A stretch of 5,991 nt of DNA from Acidobacteriota bacterium (GTDB lineage: Bacteria; Acidobacteriota; Terriglobia; Terriglobales; Acidobacteriaceae), in NCBI GenBank assembly GCA_003225615.1, contig QIAS01000356.1:1-5991 (forward strand), written 5' to 3'. The notes beneath the pieces were generated by a model that had not been told where the DNA came from, did not search any database, and was given only the letters and a program-made list of their open reading frames with translations. Both the position numbers and the translations under genes were made by a program. Position 1 is the first letter of the stretch; the number at the start of each line of letters is the position of its first letter. Shown in pieces: positions 1 through 5,351 of this stretch.

Positions 1-434
1 TTGATGCCAAGCAGTACGACGAGGCAGCGGCACGCCGTCGCCGCAACCGGATTGCTTCCGCGGTTGTGCTGCTCGTCATGATCCTCGGGCTGGCATACCT
101 GTATCGCAACTTGCCGGAAGAGCGCATCGTGAGCCACTTCTTCGCTGCCTTACAAAAGCAGGACTACGAAACCGCCTACGGCATCTGGATGCACGATCCC
201 CAGTGGAAACAGCATCCTCAGAAATATTCCAACTATCCCTTCAACGAGTTTTACCGGGATTGGGGACCAGGCGGAGAGTGGGGTCTGATCAAGTCGTACA
301 AGATCTATGCTTCGGGCACACCCAAAGGCGGAGGCAGCGGAGTAATCGTTGAGGCGATTGTGAACAACCGCTCCGAACACGCGAGGCTATGGGTGCAGAA
401 GTCAGATAAGACGCTGTCGTTCTCGCCGTACTAA
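1..434 (+). CDS. Membrane-anchored protein of unknown function, 5' end outside window
   Basis: The frame is open from the first complete codon at position 3 to the TAA at 432-434, giving 143 visible residues, so the true start lies left of the window. The visible N-terminus is hydrophilic and strongly basic (AAARRRRNR, about residues 9-17). One hydrophobic segment follows (about residues 18-36, ending LAYLY), then about 105 polar residues rich in aromatic amino acids. Under the positive-inside rule this suggests a short cytoplasmic tail, one membrane anchor and a domain outside the membrane. The stretch just after the anchor (SHFFAALQKQDYETAYGIW) resembles the first helices of NTF2-like/DUF4878-type domains, where a helix precedes a 'D-Y-x-x-A-Y' motif; that is a resemblance only. 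GTG at 66 or ATG at 78 could serve as starts but would remove the basic tail, so I read the gene as truncated by the window. It converges on fabD. Function not recognised. Confidence 0.75.
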   Translation, partial: DAKQYDEAAARRRRNRIASAVVLLVMILGLAYLYRNLPEERIVSHFFAALQKQDYETAYGIWMHDPQWKQHPQKYSNYPFNEFYRDWGPGGEWGLIKSYKIYASGTPKGGGSGVIVEAIVNNRSEHARLWVQKSDKTLSFSPY

Positions 435-442
435 TAGAAATT

Positions 443-526
443 GTTGATTTTCGACTGTTGATTGTTGATTAAACCGCCAGAGACGTTCTCCGCCTTGGGT
501 TCTTTATTCAAAAATCAAGAATCAAC
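443..526. repeat. Inverted repeat of 7-nt units between convergent genes
   Basis: The left arm holds four in-phase heptamers: GTTGATT (443-449), a degenerate TTCGACT (450-456), GTTGATT (457-463) and GTTGATT (464-470). The right arm holds the reverse complement: AATCAAG (513-519) and AATCAAC (520-526), ending two bases from the fabD stop codon. Positions 457-470 pair with 513-526 at 13 of 14 positions, leaving a 42-nt loop. The arms are AT-rich and no clean U-tract follows on either strand, so a classical intrinsic terminator is not well supported, although the place between two convergent stops would suit a bidirectional terminator or mRNA-end stabiliser. Confidence 0.6.
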
Positions 527-528
527 GA

Positions 529-1497
529 TTAAGCTCTTGCCTCGGCCAACTGCTCGAGCGTTTTCCCCAATGACGCCTCATCCGCGACGTTGACGCAAGT
601 CTTCGACCGGTCGATCTGCCGCATCAGTCCAGAGAGAACTTTCCCCGGCCCGATTTCTACGAAGGTATGCACGCCTTTGTGAATCAGCAGCCGCATGCAG
701 GGATCCCATTTCACCGTGCCGGTTACCTGGCGGATCAGTGCGTCACGGCTAGCTTCCCCGGCCGCCACGAGCGCCGCGTCCGCATTGCAAGCTACTGGGA
801 TACCTGCATCTTTAAAAGTTAGCGCTTTCAGGTCCTTGGCCAAACGATCTTGTGCGGGCTTCATGAGCGAACAATGAAATGGCGCGCTCACAGGGAGCAG
901 CTTGGCGCGTTTCGCGCCGCGCTCATCGGCTAACTTGGTGGCACGCTCGACAGCTGCCGCATGGCCGGAAATGACGACCTGTTCGGGAGAATTGATGTTA
1001 GCGGCTTCGCAGACTTCTCCATGCGCGGCATCCTGACAAACCGCAATAACTTTATTTACGTCCATGCCGAGGACCGCAGCCATGGCTCCCACTCCCACCG
1101 GCACGGCCTCCTGCATGTACTTGCCGCGATGGCGCACCGCGCGGACGGCATCCGTAAAACTCAGTGTGCCGGCCGCCACGTGCGCCGAATATTCGCCCAG
1201 GCTGTGCCCCGCAACCAAGTCCGCCTTGATGCCTTTCTCCTGCAGCACGCGCCAAGCCGCCACTGACATAGTGAGAATCGCCGGTTGGGTAATCTCGGTC
1301 AGCCGAAGTTGATCCTCCGGACCCTCAAAGCAAACCTGAGAGAGCTTGTAGCCCAGGGCGTCATCGGCTTCTTCAAAAGTCTGCCGGGCGACGCGATGGT
1401 GTTCAGCGAGTTCCTTGCCCATTCCCACCGCTTGTGAACCTTGCCCAGGAAAGAGAAATGCAGTACGGCTGTGAGGAGTGTCTCTCAAAGAATCCAC
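529..1497 (-). CDS. fabD: Malonyl-CoA:acyl-carrier-protein transacylase
   Basis: Transfers malonyl from CoA to acyl carrier protein, supplying the extender unit for type II fatty-acid synthesis in the cytoplasm. The 322-residue protein is close to the usual length (about 310). It has GQGSQ at 18-22, the nucleophile motif GHSLGE at 97-102 (Ser99), the carboxylate-binding Arg in RGKYMQE (Arg124), the catalytic His in SAPFHC (His208) and a conserved Gln in the 'RQVTGTVKW' region (Gln257). These correspond to the known Ser, Arg, His and Gln of E. coli FabD. An in-frame TAG lies directly before the GTG at 1497, so the gene cannot start further upstream. The TTG at 1488 is a real alternative (319 residues): AGGTG at 1495-1499 would sit 5 nt before it, whereas the GTG has no visible ribosome-binding site. 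It is the last gene of the yceD-rpmF-plsX-fabD set, 35 nt after plsX. The identification is secure; the exact start is not. Confidence 0.96.
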   Translation of the reverse strand: MDSLRDTPHSRTAFLFPGQGSQAVGMGKELAEHHRVARQTFEEADDALGYKLSQVCFEGPEDQLRLTEITQPAILTMSVAAWRVLQEKGIKADLVAGHSLGEYSAHVAAGTLSFTDAVRAVRHRGKYMQEAVPVGVGAMAAVLGMDVNKVIAVCQDAAHGEVCEAANINSPEQVVISGHAAAVERATKLADERGAKRAKLLPVSAPFHCSLMKPAQDRLAKDLKALTFKDAGIPVACNADAALVAAGEASRDALIRQVTGTVKWDPCMRLLIHKGVHTFVEIGPGKVLSGLMRQIDRSKTCVNVADEASLGKTLEQLAEARA

Positions 1498-1532
1498 CTA
1501 GAAAGGAAGTCGTAATGCCGCGTCAGATACTC

Positions 1533-2558
1533 TTAAGTATTGACCGTCACCGGAGTTCGCAAAGCCGCCAGTTCCTTTTCAATCTTTTCATTGATCTCCC
1601 GCTCGGCAAATTCCGCTGCCACCCGAAGAGCATTCTTGATTGCATTTGCGTTTGACGAACCATGCGTGATGATGCACACACCCTTCACACCAAGCAGCGG
1701 GGCTCCGCCGTATTCCGTATGATCAAGCCGCTTCTTGAAGTCGGTAAACGCGCTACGCGACAGCATGTAGCCAACTTGCCGCGTAATTGTTGCCCTGAGC
1801 GACTCTTTGAGCGTGGAACTGACCAGCTGCGCGACCCCCTCAGAGGTTTTCAGCGCAACGTTGCCCACAAATCCATCAGCGACGATTACATCCACGCGGC
1901 CGCCATAGATGTCGCGTCCTTCCACATTCCCGACAAAATTCAACGGAAGCTGCTTGAGCAAGGGGAATGCCTCGCGGGTGAGTTCATTGCCCTTGGTCTC
2001 TTCCTCCCCGATGGAGAGCAAGCCGACTCGCGGACGCTTGGTGCCGAAGATTTTTCGGCAGTAAGTCTCACCCATTACAGCGAACTGCTCCAGATTTTGC
2101 GGCTTGCAATCGACGTTGGCGCCAACGTCGAGGAGGATCGCGGCGGTCCCCAGCGCCGTAGGAAAAACTGCGGCCAGCGCTGGACGGTCTACGCCCGGCA
2201 GGGCGCCAAGAATCATCTTGGCGGTAGCCATGGCCGCCCCGGTATTGCCCGCACTCACAAAGCCCGCGGCCTGTCCTTCGCGTACCAGTCGCAAGCCAAC
2301 ATGCATGGAAGAGTCGCGCTTGGAACGAACGGCATGCGCCGCCTTCTCCGACATGCCAATGATTTCGCTGGCGTGCACGATCTCGAGCAAGTGCCGCGAC
2401 GACGAGCGGTGACGATCGAGTTCAGCCTTTATCTGCGGCTCCGGACCAACCAGGAGCACACGAATGCCGAATTGACGCGCGGCCTGCAGCGCGCCCTCGA
2501 TTTCCGGCTTGGGCGCGCGATCCGAACCCATCGCATCCAGAGCTATTGCGCTTGGCAT
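1533..2558 (-). CDS. plsX: Phosphate acyltransferase PlsX
   Basis: Converts acyl-ACP and phosphate to acyl-phosphate, the donor used by the PlsY acyltransferase in the first step of phosphatidic acid synthesis; it acts as a peripheral protein at the membrane. The 341-residue protein is full length and carries the family's blocks in order: DAMGSD (8-13), SAGNTGA (102-108), DVGANVD (144-150), GEEETKGNE (184-192), NVEGRDI (211-217), ADGFVGNV (227-234) and [10 protein letters not shown] through ITHGSS (284-302). The ATG at 2558 has no Shine-Dalgarno match in the preceding 21 nt. That gap starts with the rpmF TAA in the same reading frame and contains no other start codon, so ATG 2558 is the only usable start and translation may depend on ribosomes finishing rpmF. 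fabD follows 35 nt later. The bL32-PlsX pairing is widespread in bacteria. Confidence 0.97.
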   Translation of the reverse strand: MPSAIALDAMGSDRAPKPEIEGALQAARQFGIRVLLVGPEPQIKAELDRHRSSSRHLLEIVHASEIIGMSEKAAHAVRSKRDSSMHVGLRLVREGQAAGFVSAGNTGAAMATAKMILGALPGVDRPALAAVFPTALGTAAILLDVGANVDCKPQNLEQFAVMGETYCRKIFGTKRPRVGLLSIGEEETKGNELTREAFPLLKQLPLNFVGNVEGRDIYGGRVDVIVADGFVGNVALKTSEGVAQLVSSTLKESLRATITRQVGYMLSRSAFTDFKKRLDHTEYGGAPLLGVKGVCIITHGSSNANAIKNALRVAAEFAEREINEKIEKELAALRTPVTVNT

Positions 2559-2579
2559 GGAGTGCGCGAGTGGGCGGGG

Positions 2580-2765
2580 TTAGCTGGCTTCCTTGGCCTC
2601 GATCACTTCGCGGCCTTTATAGTAGCCGCATTTTGGGCAGACGCGGTGAGGCATTTTCTGCTCATGGCAGTTGGGGCATTCAGATAGTGAATGCCGGCTG
2701 AGCGCGTCATGGGCGCGCCGGGTACTGGTGCGCCGCTTGGAATGACGCCGTTTGGGATTCGGCAT
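2580..2765 (-). CDS. rpmF: Ribosomal protein bL32, zinc-binding form
   Basis: A structural protein of the large ribosomal subunit. The 61-residue protein has the standard bL32 start (MPNPKRRHSKRR), a highly basic first third that threads into rRNA, and a C-terminal zinc ribbon with CPNC (Cys30, Cys33) and CPKCG (Cys43, Cys46). All four cysteines are present, so this is the zinc-dependent (C+) form rather than the cysteine-free form some bacteria induce under zinc limitation. The ATG at 2765 has GAGGA upstream (minus strand) with about 7 nt spacing. It lies 77 nt after yceD and 21 nt before plsX, matching the conserved yceD-rpmF-plsX order. Because it is short and strongly conserved, the identification is secure. 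Confidence 0.97.
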   Translation of the reverse strand: MPNPKRRHSKRRTSTRRAHDALSRHSLSECPNCHEQKMPHRVCPKCGYYKGREVIEAKEAS

Positions 2766-2842
2766 AAGAGTCCTCGTCTAGCCAGGTCATCGCGACCCAG
2801 GCTCGAAAATTTCGTTATATTGAATCTCGGCTGGTCAGAATA

Positions 2843-3394
2843 TCAGTGATCCAGCTTGTCACGGATCTCTTTCAATGCCGACCAGCGCGGGTCTTCCACC
2901 GGTTCGGCACAGGAACATTGCTCCACATTCAGGTTCTTGCCACATTGCGGACACAGGCCCTTGCAATCTTCGCGGCAAATAACCTTGAGCGGGAGGGCCA
3001 GAAGTAACTGCTCGCGCAAGGCATCCTCTAAAAGTAGCCCCTCCCCCTGGTAGTAGCCGATCTCAGCATCCGTGCTGCTGACGGGAGTCTCCGGCTTCCC
3101 GGCATCGGCTCCCAGAGGGCGATATAACAGGTCAAAATCGCGCTTTATATCCTGGGAAAGCGGCTCCAGGCAACGCGCACAATACAGATCCAAGCTAGTA
3201 GACAACTGGCCTTGCAGCCGTATGTCCTTTAAGCTCTTATGCTTACCGTGATGCTCCTCGACCAGTTGCGCCCGGCCCGCACCTTTCAGAGGGGTGCGCT
3301 GCTGAATGTCAGGCCCCAGGTCCACAGCACCCGGCTCGAACTCCTCCTTAAAATCAACAGGATGGAGTTCCAATTCCCGTATTTCGATGAGCAT
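2843..3394 (-). CDS. yceD: YceD family (DUF177) protein linked to 23S rRNA/50S biogenesis
   Basis: DUF177 proteins are encoded next to rpmF in many bacteria, and members from E. coli and plants are linked to 23S rRNA accumulation; the molecular role remains unclear. I place the start at ATG 3394 (183 residues, beginning MLIEIRELELHPVDF) because GGAGG at 3400-3404 lies exactly 5 nt upstream. A longer open frame begins at 3442, but the 16 added residues lie upstream of the ribosome-binding site and do not fit the family's N-terminus. In the 183-residue numbering there is a central CARC pair (Cys72, Cys75) and a C-terminal cysteine cluster: Cys140, Cys144, CPQCG (148, 151), then Cys160 and Cys162, probably binding zinc. 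The 'DPRWSALKEI' near the C-terminus is the typical family ending. It is the first gene of the operon, downstream of the promoter at 3478-3507. Confidence 0.93.
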   Translation of the reverse strand: MLIEIRELELHPVDFKEEFEPGAVDLGPDIQQRTPLKGAGRAQLVEEHHGKHKSLKDIRLQGQLSTSLDLYCARCLEPLSQDIKRDFDLLYRPLGADAGKPETPVSSTDAEIGYYQGEGLLLEDALREQLLLALPLKVICREDCKGLCPQCGKNLNVEQCSCAEPVEDPRWSALKEIRDKLDH

Positions 3395-3399
3395 AGGAT

Positions 3400-3404
3400 C
3401 CTCC
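3400..3404 (-). promoter_or_regulatory. Ribosome-binding site of yceD
   Basis: The minus strand reads GGAGG, then ATCCT, then ATG at 3394. The 5-nt spacing and perfect match make this one of the clearest ribosome-binding sites in the window, and it decides in favour of the 183-residue form of YceD over the longer 199-residue frame. Confidence 0.8.
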
Positions 3405-3420
3405 GCGCCCCACCTGAATA

Positions 3421-3436
3421 CCGCGAAGGCCCGCGG
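3421..3436 (-). other. Small GC hairpin in the leader of the yceD operon
   Basis: CCGCG (3421-3425) and CGCGG (3432-3436) form a perfect 5-bp stem with a 6-nt loop. It lies 26 nt before the yceD start and inside the leader predicted from the promoter at 3478-3507. No U-tract follows, so it is not a terminator. Whether it has a role, for example in ribosomal-protein feedback, is unknown; a hairpin this small can occur by chance in GC-rich DNA. Confidence 0.3.
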
Positions 3437-3477
3437 AAGCACGCCCGGAGGCGCAGATTCTACCGGAGCAACATTTA

Positions 3478-3507
3478 AGAATAAAGGCGGGGCCGAAGGG
3501 GTGTCAA
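3478..3507 (-). promoter_or_regulatory. Probable sigma-70 type promoter of yceD-rpmF-plsX-fabD
   Basis: On the minus strand a perfect TTGACA (-35; 3502-3507) is followed after 18 nt by TATTCT (-10; 3478-3483, 4 of 6 consensus bases). Transcription would start near 3471, giving a leader of about 77 nt before the yceD ATG. It lies between glsB and yceD on the strand of the operon, where a promoter is expected. The -10 match is only fair. TAGAAT at 3457-3462 is a better -10 hexamer but lacks a -35 at the right distance. Confidence 0.55.
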
Positions 3508-3516
3508 GGAACTGGG

Positions 3517-3532
3517 CACAGGCTTTCCTGTG
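3517..3532. promoter_or_regulatory. Perfect 6-bp inverted repeat just upstream of the -35 box
   Basis: CACAGG (3517-3522), a 4-nt spacer and CCTGTG (3527-3532) form a dyad 9 bp upstream of the TTGACA element on the minus strand. The position would suit a dimeric transcription factor acting on the operon promoter. It could also be a weak RNA hairpin after glsB, but no U-tract follows. The sequence does not match any fatty-acid regulator site I know (for example FapR). Low confidence. Confidence 0.3.
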
Positions 3533-3597
3533 GTCTGGATTTGTTCTACTGAACGAGCCGCGATGAACTCTGTGGCGGATGCGTTACTTTTATAAGA

Positions 3598-3609
3598 GCG
3601 AGAACTCGC
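3598..3609 (-). terminator. Possible weak terminator of the glsB-like gene
   Basis: Directly after the TAG of the small membrane protein gene the minus strand reads GCGAG, TT, CTCGC and then TCTTATAAAAG. The dyad is perfect, but with such a short loop only about four base pairs can form, and the following tract is poor in T. It may end the glsB-like transcript weakly. Confidence 0.3.
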
Positions 3610-3852
3610 CTATTTAATTTTTCGCGCCAGCCAGACAAGGACGACGGCTCCAAATATGGCAACCAGAATCTCCGGAATGATGCCACCAGACGTATAGAAC
3701 CCGAGAATCCGCAGAATGAAGCCGCCTATAATAGCCCCCGCGATGCCGAGAAGGATATCGATCAACGGCCCGTAACCAGACCCCTTCATGATCTTGCCGG
3801 TCGCCCAACCGGCGATAAGGCCGACAAGAATGATCCACACCAGCCAGAACAT
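3610..3852 (-). CDS. GlsB/YeaQ/YmgE family small membrane protein
   Basis: A very hydrophobic 80-residue inner-membrane protein of the family once labelled 'transglycosylase-associated'. Members are often induced by stress, but no enzymatic activity is established. It has three likely membrane segments: about 2-18 (WIILVGLIAGW), 29-50 (IDILLGIAGAIIGGFIL) and 59-77 (PEILVAIFGAVVLVWLA). The loop GKIMKGSGYG (19-28) after the first segment is the family's signature, and the glycine-rich second helix and basic ARKIK end are typical. Length equals the family's usual size. ATG 3852 is preceded by GGAGG with 4 nt spacing; the ATG at 3856 opens another frame and touches the GGAGG, so 3852 is the start. 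It is probably transcribed separately from the yceD operon, which has its own promoter downstream. I found no convincing promoter upstream of it. Confidence 0.9.
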   Translation of the reverse strand: MFWLVWIILVGLIAGWATGKIMKGSGYGPLIDILLGIAGAIIGGFILRILGFYTSGGIIPEILVAIFGAVVLVWLARKIK

Positions 3853-3937
3853 TCATCCTCCATTGCTAAAGTTGGTCAAAGACAGCCTATTACAAATGAA
3901 GTTTCAAGAAATTGTTCCCTGAAAGCCACTGTCAAAT

Positions 3938-3987
3938 CTGTTTCCTGCAGTTGAATCTTGCAACTGCAAGCCAGAAACCGGAAACTG
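3938..3987. repeat. Bipartite inverted repeat with 7-nt units in the divergent gap
   Basis: An inner perfect 8-bp stem pairs TGCAGTTG (3946-3953) with CAACTGCA (3961-3968) around a 7-nt loop. An outer arm CTGTTTC (3938-3944) pairs with GAAACCG (3974-3980) at 6 of 7 positions, or equally well with the next heptamer GAAACTG (3981-3987). The right side reads as consecutive 7-nt units from 3960: GCAACTG, CAAGCCA, GAAACCG, GAAACTG. The last unit abuts the GGAGG (3987-3991) of the gene at 3994, so in one of the two pairing registers the structure reaches its ribosome-binding site. Role unknown; it may be a repeat element or part of a 5' leader. Confidence 0.55.
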
Positions 3988-3993
3988 GAGGTG

Positions 3994-4281
3994 ATGTTCG
4001 CCCGCAAGATCCGCGTGGAGTACGTAGAAAACGGCCGGCACCATCCCTGCCCACTGAAATGGCTGGACAGTTTCAGCATGCGCAACTTCACCAATGCGAG
4101 CGTTTTTGATGAGACGTTGCCGGTTGCTGATGGCCTGATGGAAATTGGGACGCGCGTCCCATTGGCCGAGCTTAAATCCGCGATGGAAGATTGGTTTCGT
4201 CGCAAGAGTTACCTTCCCAAGGCGGCGGAGCTGCTGCTGCTGGCTGAAGCTAATCGCAACTCGACTGCAAAAAGCGGATAG
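3994..4281 (+). CDS. Hypothetical protein of 95 residues
   Basis: I do not recognise the family. The ATG at 3994 opens a 95-residue frame starting MFARKIRVEYVENG. GGAGG at 3987-3991 precedes it, although the 2-nt spacing is unusually tight; a TTG at 3958 would add 12 residues but has no ribosome-binding site and would run through the inverted repeat. Coding character is fair: codons in the first third mostly end in G or C, and the opposite-strand frame has no plausible protein features. The protein has no signal peptide, membrane segment or cysteine motif. It has a mixed first half, with KWLDSF followed by NFTNASVFDETLPVADG, and a helical, charged second half ending in a leucine-rich LPKAAELLLLAEANR (about residues 75-89). 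It diverges from the glsB-like gene and converges on pyrD, so it is probably a single-gene transcript. Confidence 0.6.
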   Translation: MFARKIRVEYVENGRHHPCPLKWLDSFSMRNFTNASVFDETLPVADGLMEIGTRVPLAELKSAMEDWFRRKSYLPKAAELLLLAEANRNSTAKSG

Positions 4282-4299
4282 CTCAGCCTCGCGATTCAG

Positions 4300-4397
4300 G
4301 CAGCCGGCAGCCGGCTTCCGGCGCCCGGATTCGATCCCAAATTCTCCGACAGACACGGCCAGACGAGCTGGTGACCCGGGAACAGGAAGCCGGGCGC
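4300..4397. repeat. GC-rich inverted repeat of 7-nt units between convergent genes
   Basis: The left arm is four in-phase heptamers of the form GCNNCCG: GCAGCCG (4300-4306), GCAGCCG (4307-4313), GCTTCCG (4314-4320) and GCGCCCG (4321-4327). The right arm holds inverted versions, also in phase: CGGGAAC (4377-4383), AGGAAGC (4384-4390), CGGGCGC (4391-4397). The best fold pairs 4311-4319 with 4385-4393 (9 bp) and 4324-4328 with 4376-4380 (5 bp), separated by a 4x4 internal loop. It fills most of the 122-nt gap between the stop of the 95-residue protein and the stop of pyrD. It could act as a bidirectional transcription end, but no U-tract is present. Confidence 0.6.
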
Positions 4398-4403
4398 CGA
4401 CGC

Positions 4404-5351
4404 TTATTCCATTACCAGCGCGCCCGTCAGCTCCGCTACTCGTGCGATTTCATGTTCTTCGCAATAGTTCTGCAACTCATCCACAATTTTTTCCGTCGCG
4501 CATGGATCCCAGTAACTGGCTGTTCCAATCTCTACCGCGGTAGCGCCCGCCAGCATGAATTCCACTACGTCGGCCGCCGTTGAAATACCTCCCATACCGA
4601 TTACGGGAATCCTGACGGCGTGCGCTACGTCGTAAACCATACGCACGGCGATGGGCTTAATGGCCGGCCCCGAGAGCCCGGCGGTGATATTGGAAATTCT
4701 CGGCTTGCGCGTCTCTGTATCGATAGCCATAGCCACAAAGGTATTGACTAGCGACACAGCATCGGCGCCGGCTTCCTGCGCCACATATGCCATTTGCGCG
4801 ATGCTGGTGACGTTAGGCGAAAGCTTCACGATCAGTGGACGCTGCGAATGGTGCTTTGCGGTGGAAACAACCTCATCCAGCAGTCGTGGGTCGCTGCCGA
4901 ATTGAATACCGCCATGCGCAGTGTTCGGGCATGACACGTTCAATTCATATGCTGCAATGCCTTCGCCTTCATTGAGGATCTCGATCGTCCTCTCATAATC
5001 CTCGCGCGTGTATCCAAACACATTGGCGAAGACCACGATGTTTTTCTTCTGACGCAACGCCGGGAGCTTTTCTTCCACGAAAGCGCGCGCCCCAATGTTC
5101 TGCAATCCTATCGCATTCAACATTCCCGCTGCGGTTTCATACAAACGCGGCGGTGGATTTCCCGCCATCGGTTCCTTCGAGAGTCCTTTCACCACCAGCC
5201 CACCCAGCTTATCCAGGTGAACCACATCTTCGAACTCCATCCCGTAACCGAAAGTGCCGCTGGCAGCAATCACCGGGTTCTTGAGCTGGATTCCGGCCAC
5301 GCTGACCGTTAAATCGGGCCCGCGCGTCCCATTCCCCGTAATTGCCATCAT
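4404..5351 (-). CDS. pyrD: Dihydroorotate dehydrogenase, class 1 (probably 1B)
   Basis: Oxidises dihydroorotate to orotate in de novo pyrimidine synthesis, using FMN in a TIM-barrel fold. The 315-residue protein is typical in length for class 1. It shows NPVIAASGTFGYG (25-37), VVKGLS with the FMN-contacting Lys55, the substrate motif NAIGLQN (79-85), ELNVSCPNT with catalytic Cys141, KLSPN (166-170), SLVNTF (200-205), and the C-terminal phosphate-binding parts GMGGIS (252-257) and AGATAVEIGTA. A catalytic Cys, rather than Ser, marks class 1. The overall sequence fits subtype 1B, which normally works with the iron-sulfur flavoprotein PyrK and NAD; no pyrK is in the window. ATG 5351 overlaps the preceding gene's TGA by 4 nt (ATGA) and has GGAGG with 6 nt spacing; a second ATG follows at once at 5348. 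The overlap indicates co-transcription and coupled translation with the upstream hydrolase. Confidence 0.96.
   Translation of the reverse strand: MMAITGNGTRGPDLTVSVAGIQLKNPVIAASGTFGYGMEFEDVVHLDKLGGLVVKGLSKEPMAGNPPPRLYETAAGMLNAIGLQNIGARAFVEEKLPALRQKKNIVVFANVFGYTREDYERTIEILNEGEGIAAYELNVSCPNTAHGGIQFGSDPRLLDEVVSTAKHHSQRPLIVKLSPNVTSIAQMAYVAQEAGADAVSLVNTFVAMAIDTETRKPRISNITAGLSGPAIKPIAVRMVYDVAHAVRIPVIGMGGISTAADVVEFMLAGATAVEIGTASYWDPCATEKIVDELQNYCEEHEIARVAELTGALVME

Noticed and set aside
1662..2687. 341-codon open frame on the + strand covering most of plsX and part of rpmF
   Set aside because: It is antisense to two unmistakable genes. Its protein is arginine- and histidine-rich with no recognisable domain, as expected from the complement of a GC-rich gene. 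The equal length to PlsX is a coincidence.
2814..2819. TATAAC on the minus strand in the yceD-rpmF gap as an internal -10 box for rpmF
   Set aside because: No -35 hexamer with more than two or three matches lies 16-18 nt upstream, and a single hexamer in a 77-nt gap is weak evidence.
3395..3442. N-terminal extension of YceD to an upstream start at 3442
   Set aside because: The extension would include the GGAGG that sits 5 nt before ATG 3394, and the 16 extra residues do not resemble the family's N-terminus.
3902..3908. CTTGAAA on the minus strand upstream of the glsB-like gene as a heat-shock sigma factor -35 element
   Set aside because: It matches the sigma-32 -35 consensus, but nothing like the CCCCAT-type -10 follows at 13-15 nt.
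3904..4356. 150-codon open frame on the - strand opposite the small hypothetical gene
   Set aside because: No ribosome-binding site or protein features, and it runs through two inverted repeats. The + strand frame has GGAGG and better codon character.
4300..4397. CRISPR-like or transposon-end interpretation of the heptamer inverted repeats
   Set aside because: Units are only 7 nt with no spacers, no transposase or cas gene is nearby, and no target-site duplication is visible.
4145..4543. 132-codon + strand frame overlapping the hypothetical gene, the repeat at 4300-4397 and the end of pyrD
   Set aside because: It is out of frame with the better-supported 95-residue gene, crosses a repeat and runs antisense into pyrD; low-complexity Arg/Ser/Pro composition marks it as a shadow.
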